Positions 49,981 to 59,771 are shown, numbered from the stretch's first letter. The stretch: 64,000 nucleotides of DNA from CAWIXB01 sp963839955 (GCA_963839955.1 CAWIXB010000001.1:558001-622000), one strand, 5' to 3'. The notes: generated by a model not told the origin, from the sequence alone. Translations and numbers: made by a program.

Positions 49981-50961
49981 ATGCGATTCCGAGCAACGGT
50001 CGCCGCCGCCTTGACGGTCGTGACCCTGGCGGCCTGTGGTTCCCCGACGGAGTCCACGTCGGAGTCCGGTGGGGGGAGCTACCCGAACAAGAACCTCGAC
50101 TGGACCATCGCCTTCGGCCCGGGCGGCGGCAACGACATCATGGCCCGGAAGATGATCGACATCCTCAAGAAGGAGGACCTCTACCCGCGCGACATCACGG
50201 CGACCAACCTGGAAGGCGGTAGTGGCGCCAAGGGCTGGGGCAAGGTCTTCGGCGCTACGGGTGACCCCTACTCCATCTCGACGACATCGGGATCGTTCCT
50301 GACGACGCCGTTGCAGGCCGACACCGGCTGGAAGCCGGAGGACTTCACCCACGTCGGCCTGTTCGCCACCGACGATGCGCTGTTCGTCGTCACCCCGAAG
50401 ACGAAGATCACCACGTGGGAGCAGTGGGTCGACTACGCCAAGAAGAAGGGCACCGTCGCGGTCGGCGGCATCGGCACTGTCAACGTCGACTACATCCTGC
50501 ACGCGGCGCTCGCCGAGGCTGCGGGCTACAAGATCGACTACGTGCCGTTCAACGAGGAGGGGCAGCTCCAGACCTCCCTGCTGTCCGGCGCCCTTGACGG
50601 CATGGTGTCCAACACCGGCTCGATCCTCGGCCAGATCGAGGCGAAGAAGGTCACGCCACTCCTGTTCACCGGCAAGGAACCGCTCGCGGCGCTCCCGGAC
50701 ATCCCGACGGCCGAGTCCAAGGGCATCACCGACCTCGTCTCTCAGCCACGCGGGCTGATCCTGCCCCCCGACGTGCCCAAGGAGTCGCGTGAGTGGTGGA
50801 TCTCGACGATGAAGAAGGTGGTCGAGACCCCGGCGTGGAAGAAGTACCTCGACGAGAACTACCTGATCGAGGACATCCGCTGGGGTGACGACTTCACCGC
50901 GTACCTCGAGGAGACCTCGGCCGAGTTCGAGCAGCGACTCAAGGACGCCGGGGCGCTGTGA
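49981..50961 (+). CDS. tctC: Tripartite tricarboxylate transporter, substrate-binding protein TctC
   Basis: 326-residue lipoprotein (lipobox LAAC, Cys after residue 18) of the TTT/BugT family, capturing di- or tricarboxylates outside the membrane. DWTIAFGPGGGNDIMAR at the N-terminus, VPFNEEGQLQTSLLSGALDGMV and the C-terminal helix region are family-typical. TctB and TctA follow with tight spacing. GC-rich SD (GGAGG) lies upstream. Confidence 0.9.
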   Translation: MRFRATVAAALTVVTLAACGSPTESTSESGGGSYPNKNLDWTIAFGPGGGNDIMARKMIDILKKEDLYPRDITATNLEGGSGAKGWGKVFGATGDPYSISTTSGSFLTTPLQADTGWKPEDFTHVGLFATDDALFVVTPKTKITTWEQWVDYAKKKGTVAVGGIGTVNVDYILHAALAEAAGYKIDYVPFNEEGQLQTSLLSGALDGMVSNTGSILGQIEAKKVTPLLFTGKEPLAALPDIPTAESKGITDLVSQPRGLILPPDVPKESREWWISTMKKVVETPAWKKYLDENYLIEDIRWGDDFTAYLEETSAEFEQRLKDAGAL

Positions 50962-51509
50962 TGGCCAGCGACGCGAGCGGGGGTGTCGCCAACGAGGACA
51001 CGGCCCGGAGCGTCCCGCGCCCCGACGGGCTGCTCTGCTTCCTCGGCGGCATCGCCATCGTCGCGGTCGGCTACACCGCCATGGCCATGGACATGGAGTG
51101 GCGCACGGAGGCCGGGCGCATCGGCCCGGGCTTCTTCCCGCGGATCGTGGGGCTGCTCGTGATCGTCCTGTGTTGCTGCGCTGCCGCGGTCCGCATCCGT
51201 GTCCTGCGGAGGACCGCAGCAGGCGAACCGTCGTCGCGGCCCGCCACGACCGACGATGACGAGGCCGGGCACCACACCGGTCTGCTGCTCGCGGTGATCG
51301 CGGCGACGGTCGGGTTCGTCGTCATGCTCGAGCAGCTCGGCGCCGTGCTGACCTCGACGCTGCTGCTGCTGGGCCTCCTCTTCCTGCTCAACCGGCCCCG
51401 GCCGCGGACCAACGTCGCTGTGAGCATCTTGATTCCGGTCGGTCTGTACGTGCTGTTCGACGTCCTGCTCAACGCCGGACTTCCGCAAGGGCCATTCCCA
51501 CTGCCCTAG
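50961..51509 (+). CDS. tctB: Tripartite tricarboxylate transporter small membrane subunit TctB
   Basis: 182 residues with four hydrophobic segments, including GIAIVAVGYTAMAMDM and FFPRIVGLLVIVLCCCAAAV. Partner of TctA. ATG 50961 overlaps the TctC stop; GTG 50958 is an alternative. Confidence 0.88.
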   Translation: MASDASGGVANEDTARSVPRPDGLLCFLGGIAIVAVGYTAMAMDMEWRTEAGRIGPGFFPRIVGLLVIVLCCCAAAVRIRVLRRTAAGEPSSRPATTDDDEAGHHTGLLLAVIAATVGFVVMLEQLGAVLTSTLLLLGLLFLLNRPRPRTNVAVSILIPVGLYVLFDVLLNAGLPQGPFPLP

Positions 51510-51549
51510 CGCCGCGGAAACGCCATCACCACAAGCGTGGAGGACTGCA

Positions 51550-53106
51550 GTGGACGTGTTCAACGACCTGCTCGGAGGCATCACCGGGGTCTTCACGCCG
51601 CAGAACCTCCTGCTCCTCGGCGCCGGCGTGCTGATGGGCATGGTCATCGGGGTGATGCCCGGGCTGGGGCCGTCGGCGGGGTTGGCCATCCTCCTGCCGG
51701 TGACCTTCAGCCTCGACCCGACGGGCGCCATCGTCATGCTCGCAGCCGTCTACTACGGCGCGATGTACGGCGGGACGATCACCTCGGTGCTGATCAACAC
51801 ACCCGGAGAGTCGGCGACCGTGGCCAGCACGTTCGACGGCTACCCGCTCGCAAAACAGGGCCGCGCCGCCCCGGCACTCGTGATGGCGGCCATCGCGTCC
51901 TTCGTGGCCGGCACGATCGGCGCAATCCTCATCTCGGTGGCAGCCCCTCTCATGGCCGACTTCGCGTCGAGCTTCGGGCCGCCGGAGCTGTTCCTGGTGG
52001 TCGTCGCCGGGCTGCTCACCCTCATCGTCATCGTCGGCAAGAACCGGTTGCTGGGCGCCATCTCCGCGCTCATCGGATTCGCGCTCGCCACTGTCGGGAT
52101 CGACATCGGCGGTGGCGGTCAGCGATACACCTTCGGTTCCACTGAGCTCATCAACGGTATCGACTTCATCCCCGTCGCGATCGGGCTCTTCGGCGTCGGC
52201 GAGATCCTCATCACGCTCTACCGCGGCGGGCACGAGGAGGAGCTGAAGTACTTCAAGTTCAGGCGACGCGGTGGCACGTTCTGGCCGACGAGCAAGGACT
52301 GGCTCGACTCGCGTTGGGCGATGCTGCGCGGCTCGTTCCTGGGCTTCTTCGTCGGAACGACGCCGGGCGCGGGAGCCACTGTGGCGTCGCTCATGTCCTA
52401 CAGCGTCGAGAAGTCCGTCTCCAAGGAGCCGCAGAAGTTCGGCAAGGGAGCGATGGCCGGGCTGGTCGGACCCGAGGCGGCGAACAACGCGGCCACCGCC
52501 GGCGCCATGGTGCCGTTGCTGACCCTCGGCATCCCGGGGTCGGCCTCGACAGCAGTGTTGCTGGCCGGGTTCCTGATGTGGGGGCTGCAGCCGGGCCCGT
52601 TGCTGATGGAGCAGAACCCGGACTTCGCATGGGCCCTGATCGGCAGCATGTACCTGGGCAACGCCATGCTGCTCGCCCTCAACATCTTCTGCATCCCGGT
52701 GTTCGCGAGCATCGCTCGCGTGCCGTTCCGGATCCTGGGCCCGATTGTCATCGTCGTCTGCGCGCTGGGGACGTACACCGTCAACGGCAGCATCGTCGAG
52801 GTCGGCATCATGCTCGCTTGTGGCGTGCTCGGATTCCTCATGCGCCTGTTCGGGTTCTCCCCGGCGGCGACGGTCATCGCGCTCGTGCTCGGACCGCTCG
52901 CGGAGGAGACATTGCGCCAGTCCCTGATCATCTCGCAGGGCAGCTTCGACATCTTCCTCGAGCGTGGCGCGTCGCGGGCGCTCCTCGCGTTCGTCGTGTT
53001 CCTCAGCCTGCTCCCGTTCGTGGTGTCCCGGCTACGGCGCCGGTTCGCGCCTCGGCTACCGGACGAGAGCCGGCCGAGCCCCGACCGCGACGAGGTGGAA
53101 GTCTGA
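51550..53106 (+). CDS. tctA: Tripartite tricarboxylate transporter large membrane subunit TctA
   Basis: 518-residue polytopic symporter subunit with about 12 hydrophobic segments. Conserved GVMPGLGPSAGLAILLP, YYGAMYGGTITSVLINTPGE, GTTPGAGATVASLMSY and GPEAANNAATAGAMVPLLTLGIPGSAST are hallmark TctA sequences. GTG 51550; 40-bp gap after tctB. Confidence 0.94.
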   Translation: MDVFNDLLGGITGVFTPQNLLLLGAGVLMGMVIGVMPGLGPSAGLAILLPVTFSLDPTGAIVMLAAVYYGAMYGGTITSVLINTPGESATVASTFDGYPLAKQGRAAPALVMAAIASFVAGTIGAILISVAAPLMADFASSFGPPELFLVVVAGLLTLIVIVGKNRLLGAISALIGFALATVGIDIGGGGQRYTFGSTELINGIDFIPVAIGLFGVGEILITLYRGGHEEELKYFKFRRRGGTFWPTSKDWLDSRWAMLRGSFLGFFVGTTPGAGATVASLMSYSVEKSVSKEPQKFGKGAMAGLVGPEAANNAATAGAMVPLLTLGIPGSASTAVLLAGFLMWGLQPGPLLMEQNPDFAWALIGSMYLGNAMLLALNIFCIPVFASIARVPFRILGPIVIVVCALGTYTVNGSIVEVGIMLACGVLGFLMRLFGFSPAATVIALVLGPLAEETLRQSLIISQGSFDIFLERGASRALLAFVVFLSLLPFVVSRLRRRFAPRLPDESRPSPDRDEVEV

Positions 53107-53110
53107 GCGG

Positions 53111-54310
53111 GTGCAGACGCAACGGATCGGCGTAGTCGGTGGCGGCATCCTCGGAGCGGCGGTAGCTCGCCGGGTGCTACAGGTCGACCCGGGTGCCCGG
53201 GTGACGCTCTACGAGAAGGAGCCCGAGCTCGCCCGCCACCAGACCGGTCACAACAGCGGTGTCGTGCACGCGGGTCTCTACTACCAGCCCGGCTCGTTGA
53301 AGGCGACGCTCTGCCGCCGCGGTGTGACGTTGCTACGCGACTTCTGCGAGCGGCGTGGCCTGGTCTACGACGAGTGCGGCAAGCTTCTCGTCGCGCTCGA
53401 CGACGTCGAGCGCGAGCGGATGGCCGAAATCCACCGGCGGGCGGTCGCCAACGGCGTACCCGGAATGCGGCTGGTGTCCCGCGCGGAGATGGCCGAGATC
53501 GAGCCGCACGTGCGCGGTGTCGCGGGGCTGCACTCGCCGAGCACCGCGATCGTGGACTTCGCCGCGGTGACTCGCGAGATCGCGGCCGAGGCGGTCGAGG
53601 CGGGTGCCGACGTGCGCACCGGCGTCGAGGTGACGGCCGTGCGCCCAGCCGGTGCTGCCGTGTCCGTGTGCGCAGGTGGCAGCGAGAGCGGCCACGACCT
53701 CGTCATCGTCTGCGCGGGGCTGCAGTCCGACCAACTCGCCCACCGGTCGGGGCAGGACAGCGACCCGCGCATCGTGCCGTTCCGTGGCGAGTACGCGCTG
53801 CTCCGGCCGGAGCGCCGTGGCCTGGTGAACGGGCTGATCTACCCGGTGCCCGACCCGCGCTACCCGTTCCTCGGTGTGCACCTCACCAAGCGAGTCGACG
53901 GCGAGGTGCTGGTCGGCCCCAACGCCGTGCTGGCGTTGTCGCGCGAGGGATACCGGCGGCGCGACGTCTCGTGGCGCGACCTGCGCGACACCCTTGCCTC
54001 GCCCGGGTTCCGCAGCTTCGCGCGTGCCCACTGGCGCACCGGCGTCGCGGAGATGCGCGGGTCGCTCAGCCGTCGCGCGTTCGTGGCCGCGGCGCGGCGC
54101 TACGTGCCGGAGCTGAGGGTCGCCGACGTGCTGCCGGGGCCGAGCGGTGTCCGTGCGCAGGCGCTCGCGCGCGACGGTTCGCTCGTCGACGACTTCCGCA
54201 TCGGTCGGGCCGGCAACGTCGTGTGGGTGCGCAACGCACCGTCGCCGGCGGCCACGTCGTCGCTGGCCATCGCGGAGCACATCGTCGGCCTCGCGCTCGC
54301 CGACGCCTAG
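53111..54310 (+). CDS. lhgO: L-2-hydroxyglutarate oxidase (LhgO)
   Basis: 399-residue FAD enzyme that oxidises L-2-hydroxyglutarate to 2-oxoglutarate, passing electrons to the quinone pool. FAD-binding GVVGGGILGAAVARRVL, then HNSGVVHAGLYYQPGSLKATLC, and PRYPFLGVHLTKRVDGEVLVGPNA are LhgO landmarks. GTG 53111, 4 bp after the TctA stop, so co-transcribed. It links the operon to C5-dicarboxylate metabolism. Confidence 0.9.
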   Translation: MQTQRIGVVGGGILGAAVARRVLQVDPGARVTLYEKEPELARHQTGHNSGVVHAGLYYQPGSLKATLCRRGVTLLRDFCERRGLVYDECGKLLVALDDVERERMAEIHRRAVANGVPGMRLVSRAEMAEIEPHVRGVAGLHSPSTAIVDFAAVTREIAAEAVEAGADVRTGVEVTAVRPAGAAVSVCAGGSESGHDLVIVCAGLQSDQLAHRSGQDSDPRIVPFRGEYALLRPERRGLVNGLIYPVPDPRYPFLGVHLTKRVDGEVLVGPNAVLALSREGYRRRDVSWRDLRDTLASPGFRSFARAHWRTGVAEMRGSLSRRAFVAAARRYVPELRVADVLPGPSGVRAQALARDGSLVDDFRIGRAGNVVWVRNAPSPAATSSLAIAEHIVGLALADA

Positions 54311-54361
54311 CCGGGGTCGGACGCGCGCGTCGACGACCTAGAACTGCCTCGTTGTGCCGGC

Positions 54362-54592
54362 CTAGTTGTGCCGGCGCTTCCCGCGCCGCTTGTCGTGCTC
54401 GTGCACGATGGCCGTCGCGTGGCCGTGCGAGATGTTGTGCTCGTCGCGCAGCCAGTTGACCCGCTCGTCGAAGCGCAGCAGACCGGGTCCGTCTTCGAGA
54501 GCGCTGAACCACTCGGGCAGCTCGCGACCGGTTGCCGAAGGCACCCGGGCGATCAGTTGCTGGTGTGTGTCCTCGGAGTGGTGCAGGGACAT
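54362..54592 (-). CDS. DUF4287-family protein
   Basis: 76-residue soluble protein with the DUF4287 pattern: LHHSEDTHQQLIARVPSATG, LPEWFSALEDGPGLLRFDERVNWLRDEHNISHGHATAIVHEHD. The C-terminus is basic. Function unknown. ATG 54592 was chosen over an in-frame start further out because the family begins here. Confidence 0.8.
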   Translation of the reverse strand: MSLHHSEDTHQQLIARVPSATGRELPEWFSALEDGPGLLRFDERVNWLRDEHNISHGHATAIVHEHDKRRGKRRHN

Positions 54593-54710
54593 CGAGCGCC
54601 TCCAGCGTGTCTCGGGGTCTCCCCCGTCAGCGGTCCATGTGTCGAGCCTGCCCGACGGTCCGGCGCGGCACAACCCCCGTCACCGACTCGGCGGATAGGG
54701 TCACCCGGCG

Positions 54711-55124
54711 ATGGTCGATGGGACGGTGCCCGAGCACTGGGCCGAGATCCGCGAGGAGCTCGCGGCCGACGTACGCCGCGTGTCCGACCGGCTCCGCCAC
54801 GTGTCCGAGGCGCAGCTCGCCACGCCGGCCGGGCCCTATGCCACCCGCGCCGACGCCGGGCGGCACGCGGCCCAGGCGCTGGCGACCGCGGCGCAGGCCC
54901 TCGAGGAGGGCGCGGGCCCCGCCTCACCCGCGTGGCGGACCGTGCCCAGGCTCGCGGACTTCGCGGTGGGTGACCAGGTGGCGGTGACCGGTCAGGACCT
55001 GCTGGCCGCCGCGGCTGCGACGCAGGCGGGGGACGAGGTCGCGACGCCCGACGGCCGCCGCCCCGCCGCGGAGGTGGTGCGGGGCGCTGCCGACCTGCTG
55101 GCTACCGTCCGTCGCCTGCTCTGA
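54711..55124 (+). CDS. Conserved hypothetical protein
   Basis: 137 residues, Ala/Asp/Arg-rich, mostly helical, no signal peptide or membrane segment. No known domain is recognised. TAGGGT lies 9 nt before the ATG and could be a near-leaderless promoter, and coding periodicity is good. Confidence 0.65.
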   Translation: MVDGTVPEHWAEIREELAADVRRVSDRLRHVSEAQLATPAGPYATRADAGRHAAQALATAAQALEEGAGPASPAWRTVPRLADFAVGDQVAVTGQDLLAAAAATQAGDEVATPDGRRPAAEVVRGAADLLATVRRLL

Positions 55125-55175
55125 GGTCGGTGTGCTCTGACGTGATGGGCCGCTGAGGCGGTGCAGCGGTGCCGC

Positions 55176-56399
55176 TCAGCTCAGGCGCTGGACGATCATG
55201 GCCATGCCCTGGCCGCCGCCCACGCACATCGTCTCGAGGCCCCACTCCTTGTCGCGGCTCTGCAGGCCGTTGAGCAGCGTCGTGGTGATGCGTGCCCCGG
55301 TGGACCCGAACGGGTGGCCGAGCGCGATCGCGCCACCGTGCACGTTGAGGCGATCGAGGTCGATGCCCAGGTCCTGGTAGGACGGGATGACCTGTGCGGC
55401 GAACGCCTCATTGATCTCGACCAGGTCCATGTCGCCGATCGTCATTCCGGTGTGGGCCAGTGCGCGGCGGGTCGCCTCGACCGGGCCGAGACCCATGATT
55501 TCGGGGGACAGGCCGGACACTCCGGTGGCGACGATCCGCGCGAGCGGGGTGAGGCCGAGCTCGGCGGCCTTGGTGTCGCTCATGATGACGACGGCAGCGG
55601 CTCCGTCGTTGAGCGGGCAGCAGTTGCCCGCAGTCACGGTGCCCTGCTCGCGGAAGACCGGCGCCAGCCCGGCGACGCCCTCCATCGTGACGCCCGCTCG
55701 CGGACCGTCGTCCTTGGCGACGAGGGTGCCGTCGGGGGTGGTGACGGGCGTGATCTCCCGCTCGAAGAAGCCGTCGGCGATCGCCTTCTCCGCGTTGTTC
55801 TGCGACCGCACGCCGAACTCGTCCTGCTCCGCCCGGCTGATCCCGCGCGAGGTCGCGAGGTTCTCCGCGGTCTGCCCCATGGCGATGTAGACGTCGGGGA
55901 GCTTGCCGTCTTCGCGCGGGTCGCGCCACGTCTCGTTGGACTTCGCGGTCGCCTCGGTGCGGGCCTGCGCGTCGGCGAAGTCGGGGTGGATGAACTCCTC
56001 ACGACCTCCGCCTGCCCCGGTGAACGCGGCGTAGTGCGAGACGCACTCGACGCCCGCTGACACGAACGCGTGGCCCTCGCCCGCCTTGATCGCGTGCATC
56101 GCCATCCGGGAGGTCTGCACCGACGACGCGCAGAACCGGTTGACCGTCGCGCCAGGCAGCAGGTCGTAGCCGAGCTGCACGGCCACCCGGCGGGCCATGT
56201 TCACGCCCTGCTTGCCCTCGGGCTCGGCGCAGCCGAGCATCAGGTCGTCGAGCTCGATCGGGTCGAGGCCGGGGACCTTGTCCAGCGCGGCCCGCACCAC
56301 CGCGGTGGCGAGGTCGTCAGGCCGGACCTCCTTGAGGGAACCCTTGAAGGCGCGCCCGATGGGCGTGCGGGCCGTCGCGACGATGACTGCCTCGGGCAT
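55176..56399 (-). CDS. Acetyl-CoA C-acyltransferase (thiolase)
   Basis: 407 residues. Catalytic Cys in VNRFCASS near residue 90, GHPFGSTGARI with catalytic His, and the C-terminal MCVGGGQGMAMI. Carries out the last step of beta-oxidation or, in reverse, condensation. ATG 56399 has GGAGG 7 nt upstream. Confidence 0.94.
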   Translation of the reverse strand: MPEAVIVATARTPIGRAFKGSLKEVRPDDLATAVVRAALDKVPGLDPIELDDLMLGCAEPEGKQGVNMARRVAVQLGYDLLPGATVNRFCASSVQTSRMAMHAIKAGEGHAFVSAGVECVSHYAAFTGAGGGREEFIHPDFADAQARTEATAKSNETWRDPREDGKLPDVYIAMGQTAENLATSRGISRAEQDEFGVRSQNNAEKAIADGFFEREITPVTTPDGTLVAKDDGPRAGVTMEGVAGLAPVFREQGTVTAGNCCPLNDGAAAVVIMSDTKAAELGLTPLARIVATGVSGLSPEIMGLGPVEATRRALAHTGMTIGDMDLVEINEAFAAQVIPSYQDLGIDLDRLNVHGGAIALGHPFGSTGARITTTLLNGLQSRDKEWGLETMCVGGGQGMAMIVQRLS

Positions 56400-56492
56400 G
56401 CCGGGTCCTCCAGGGGTACGACGAGCGGCGGGGTGCCGCCCCATTGAACCTCGCGGTGGGCCGGACCGCCGCCACGGGGCCGTCGGCCCGGG

Positions 56493-57518
56493 TCAGTCGC
56501 CGGTCGAGATCGGGTCGTCCTCGGCGGCGGCTTGGACGTCCGCCCCGGTCCGGCCGCGCCTGTGCCGCAGCAGCGCCCACCGTCCCCGCGGGCCGCGGTC
56601 GTGGCCGGCCACCTGTACCCCGGCGACCTCGGTGCCCGGCTCCTCGGCGGCCTCGGCCGCGGCCAGCGCGATGGGGCGCACACCCTCGCCGCGGGCCAGG
56701 TCCGGAGACTCCTCGCGCTCGGCGCCGAACCACACGCCGAGGGCCGCGCACATCGAGGGCAGCAGGGCGGCCGCGGCGCTCGCGTAGCCGGCGATCGAGG
56801 GGTGGAAGCGGTCCGGCCCGAACATCTCGGCCGGTGAGGACTCGAACTCCGGCCCGAGGATGTCGCCCAGAGACACCGTCCGCCCGCCGGCCTCGACGAC
56901 GACGATCGTCTGGGCAGCCGCGAGCTGGCGGCTCGACCTACGCGCGATCCATCGCAGCGGCTGGGCGAGCGGCTCGACCGTGCCCAGGTCGGGACAGGTG
57001 CCGACGACGACCTCCGCGCCGAGGCCGTGCAGCCGGCGTACGGCGTGGTCGAGGTGGCGGACGGCGGTCGCGGGGGCGACCCGGTGGGTGACGTCGTTGG
57101 CGCCGATCATGATCACGGCCAGGTCGGGCCGTGTGTCGGCCACCTGGTCCACCTGGCCGTCGAGGTCGGCGCTCTGCGCACCGACCTTCGCGACGCGGAT
57201 CAGCTGCACCGGCCGGTCGGCGCACTCGCTCAGGCCCGCGGCCATCATCGCGCCCGGCGTCTGGTGGGCCAGGTCGACGCCGAAGCCACAGGCGCTCGAG
57301 TCGCCGAGCAGCGCCAGCGTGATCGGCTTGGCGTCGTGCAGATGGCCGTAGACGCCGTCGACGTTCGGCGGCAGTCCGGTCGGCTCACCGATGGCCCGGC
57401 GGGCGAGGAACGCCTCCGCGCGGAGGAGGCCGAACGCCCCGGCGGTGATCAGGCCGAGGCCGCCGCCACCGTAGGCCGCAGCGGTGGCGATCCGACGGGC
57501 CGTGCGGGCGCGACTCAC
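56493..57518 (-). CDS. SGNH/GDSL hydrolase, membrane-anchored
   Basis: 341 residues. N-terminal hydrophobic segment (about 10-30), then the SGNH blocks LLGDSSACGFG (nucleophile Ser), IGANDVTH, and DRFHPSIAGY (Asp/His). The C-terminal about 60 residues are charged and low in structure. Esterase or lipase on an unknown ester outside the membrane. GTG 57518 is divergent from cbs, 81 bp away. Confidence 0.85.
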   Translation of the reverse strand: MSRARTARRIATAAAYGGGGLGLITAGAFGLLRAEAFLARRAIGEPTGLPPNVDGVYGHLHDAKPITLALLGDSSACGFGVDLAHQTPGAMMAAGLSECADRPVQLIRVAKVGAQSADLDGQVDQVADTRPDLAVIMIGANDVTHRVAPATAVRHLDHAVRRLHGLGAEVVVGTCPDLGTVEPLAQPLRWIARRSSRQLAAAQTIVVVEAGGRTVSLGDILGPEFESSPAEMFGPDRFHPSIAGYASAAAALLPSMCAALGVWFGAEREESPDLARGEGVRPIALAAAEAAEEPGTEVAGVQVAGHDRGPRGRWALLRHRRGRTGADVQAAAEDDPISTGD

Positions 57519-57586
57519 GCCGCGTGCACCCTGGACTGCCTCACCAGCCGGGCGATCTCGATCACCTGCGGAATCTACCGGACCCC

Positions 57587-57592
57587 TAGTCT
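57587..57592 (+). promoter_or_regulatory. -10 box for leaderless cbs
   Basis: TAGTCT, 7 nt, then ATG 57600; in the divergent gap with the SGNH hydrolase gene. Confidence 0.55.
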
Positions 57593-57599
57593 GGCGCCC

Positions 57600-58967
57600 A
57601 TGCAGTATTACGAGTCGCTCGTCGACCTGGTGGGCAACACGCCCCTGGTGAAGCTGAACCGGGTCGCGGCGGACGTGCCTGCCACCGTGCTGGCCAAGGT
57701 TGAGTACTTCAACCCCGGCGGGTCGGTGAAGGACCGCATCGCGCTGCGGATGATCGAGGCCGCCGAGAAGTCCGGCGAGCTGCGACCCGGCGGCACCATC
57801 GTCGAGCCCACGTCCGGCAACACCGGCATCGGGCTCGCCATCGTGGCCCAGCAGAAGGGCTACCAGTGCGTCTTCGTGCTGCCGGACAAGGTCTCCCAGG
57901 ACAAGGTCAGCGTGCTGGAGGCCTTCGGCGCGCGCACCGAGGTGTGTCCCACCGCGGTCGCGCCGGAGGATCCCCGCTCCTACTACTCGGTCAGCGACCG
58001 GCTCGTCCGTGAGATCCCGGACGCCTGGAAGCCCGACCAGTACGCCAACGAGAACAACCCGCTCTCGCACTACGAGACCACCGGACCCGAGGTGTGGGGC
58101 CAGACCGAGGGCCGGGTGACCCACTTCGTCGCCGGCGTCGGCACCGGAGGCACCATCAGCGGTGTCGGCCGCTACCTCAAGGAGGCCAGCGACGGGCGGG
58201 TGCAGATCGTCGGTGCCGACCCCGAGGGGTCGGTCTACTCCGGCGGCACCGGGCGGCCCTACCTCGTCGAGGGCGTCGGCGAGGACTTCTGGCCGGCTGC
58301 CTACGACGCCGGCATCCCCGACGAGATCGTCCCGGTGTCCGACCGCGACTCCTTCGTGATGACCCGTCGGCTGGCGCGCGAGGAGGGCATGCTCGTCGGG
58401 GGCTCCTGCGGCATGGCCGTGGTGGCGGCCCTTCAGGTAGCCGCGCGGCTCACGCCCGAGGACGTCGTCGTCGTCCTGCTGCCCGACGGCGGGCGCGGCT
58501 ACCTGGCAAAGATCTTCAGTGACCGGTGGATGGCCGACTACGGCTTCCTCGCGCGCGGCGACGGCGTGACGGTCGGCGACGTGCTCGCGCGCAAGGGGCC
58601 CGAGGTGCCCGTGCTGGTGCACGTCCACCCGAACGAGACGGTGCGTGAGGCGGTCGACATCCTGCGGGAGTACGCCGTGTCGCAGATGCCCGTCGTCAAG
58701 GCCGAGCCGCCGGTCACCGCAGGGGAGGTCGTCGGGTCGGTGGTCGAGAAGGAGCTGCTGGACCTGCTCTTCAGCGGCCGCGCGAAGCTCGCCGACCCGT
58801 TGGAGAGGCACATGTCGGCGCCGCTGCCGATCGTCGGCTCGGGCGAGCCGGTCTCGGCCGCGACCGCGGCGCTGGAGAACGCGGACGCCGTCCTCGTGCA
58901 CGCCGAGGGGAAGCCCGCCGGCGTGCTCACCCGCCAGGATCTGCTGAGCTTCCTCGTCTCCGACTGA
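57600..58967 (+). CDS. cbs: Cystathionine beta-synthase
   Basis: 455 residues. PLP enzyme joining serine and homocysteine. PLP-lysine in NPGGSVKDRIA, EPTSGNTGIGLA, GTGGTISGVG, and GGSCGMAVVAAL; the C-terminal 120 residues form a CBS-domain pair (VLVHVHPNETVREAVDIL and a second copy near 400-455), as in actinobacterial Cbs rather than the plain O-acetylserine sulfhydrylase CysK. Leaderless ATG. Confidence 0.92.
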   Translation: MQYYESLVDLVGNTPLVKLNRVAADVPATVLAKVEYFNPGGSVKDRIALRMIEAAEKSGELRPGGTIVEPTSGNTGIGLAIVAQQKGYQCVFVLPDKVSQDKVSVLEAFGARTEVCPTAVAPEDPRSYYSVSDRLVREIPDAWKPDQYANENNPLSHYETTGPEVWGQTEGRVTHFVAGVGTGGTISGVGRYLKEASDGRVQIVGADPEGSVYSGGTGRPYLVEGVGEDFWPAAYDAGIPDEIVPVSDRDSFVMTRRLAREEGMLVGGSCGMAVVAALQVAARLTPEDVVVVLLPDGGRGYLAKIFSDRWMADYGFLARGDGVTVGDVLARKGPEVPVLVHVHPNETVREAVDILREYAVSQMPVVKAEPPVTAGEVVGSVVEKELLDLLFSGRAKLADPLERHMSAPLPIVGSGEPVSAATAALENADAVLVHAEGKPAGVLTRQDLLSFLVSD

Positions 58968-59049
58968 GCGCGCCCGGTCGCGTTGACTCGCGCTCTGTGA
59001 CACGCTGTCTACGTTGGGTTAGGGCCAACGACCCGCGGAGGACAGCGGA

Positions 59050-59766
59050 ATGACCGACGAGCACAGCGAGGCCGAGGGCGGCCCCACCGACGACACGGGC
59101 CCTGAACGGCCCCGCCCGGCAGACCGGCGGGCCGGGACTGACCGGGTGGTCGTCATCCCGAGCGTCGGTTCCGCGGTGACGCTCATCGACCCGCGCCACG
59201 ACGTCTCGCACGTCGGCGTGGTGCGAAGCTGGGGCAGCGGGCCGCCCGGGGCGGACGCGCAGGCCACCGTGATGGCGTCCCCCGACACGGTGATCGCGCT
59301 GGCCGACCGCAGGATCCTGATGAGCACCCGGGCGCCGGGGGACAGCGAGGACATCGGCGTCACCGTGTTCGCGGCCATCGCCACGGTCATCGACGCCGAC
59401 GAGCTCGAGCTCAACGCGGTGGCCGCCCGGTTCCAGGAGGCCCGGCGGGGCTCCTTGCGTGCCCGGGTCCCCGGCGAGGTCATCGTCGCGACCCGCGGTG
59501 CCGCGCCCCGTCCCCTGCGCATCGAGGACCTCTCGCGCAGCGGCGTGCGGGTGACGCTGTCCGCTCCGCTCGCGGCGCGCCCGGGCGCCAACGTGGAGGT
59601 CGACGTGCGGCTGGAGGAGGGGCTCTCGATCCACACCCGCGGCAAGGTGGTGCGGGTCGACCGCGACGCGGGCCAGGCGGTGGTGCAGTTCGTCGGCCTG
59701 ACGCCCTCGGGAGGGGAGCGCCTGGACCGCTACGTGCTGCTCGAGCTGGAGCACGCCAGCCGCTGA
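59050..59766 (+). CDS. PilZ-domain protein
   Basis: 238 residues. The C-terminal PilZ domain (about 125-230) shows the c-di-GMP-binding pattern RRGSLRARVP followed by IEDLSRSGVRV (RxxxR and D/NxSxxG). The N-terminal part resembles a YcgR-like flagellar brake fold, and the leader is charged. Likely senses cyclic di-GMP; target unknown. Confidence 0.85.
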   Translation: MTDEHSEAEGGPTDDTGPERPRPADRRAGTDRVVVIPSVGSAVTLIDPRHDVSHVGVVRSWGSGPPGADAQATVMASPDTVIALADRRILMSTRAPGDSEDIGVTVFAAIATVIDADELELNAVAARFQEARRGSLRARVPGEVIVATRGAAPRPLRIEDLSRSGVRVTLSAPLAARPGANVEVDVRLEEGLSIHTRGKVVRVDRDAGQAVVQFVGLTPSGGERLDRYVLLELEHASR

Positions 59767-59771
59767 CGTGG

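Noticed and set aside
58970..59000. Terminator after cbs
   Set aside because: A 7-bp GAGCGCG/CGCGCTC pair exists but with a long loop and no U tract.
57519..59003. Minus-strand extension of the SGNH hydrolase frame
   Set aside because: It is the antisense shadow of cbs, whose motifs are complete.
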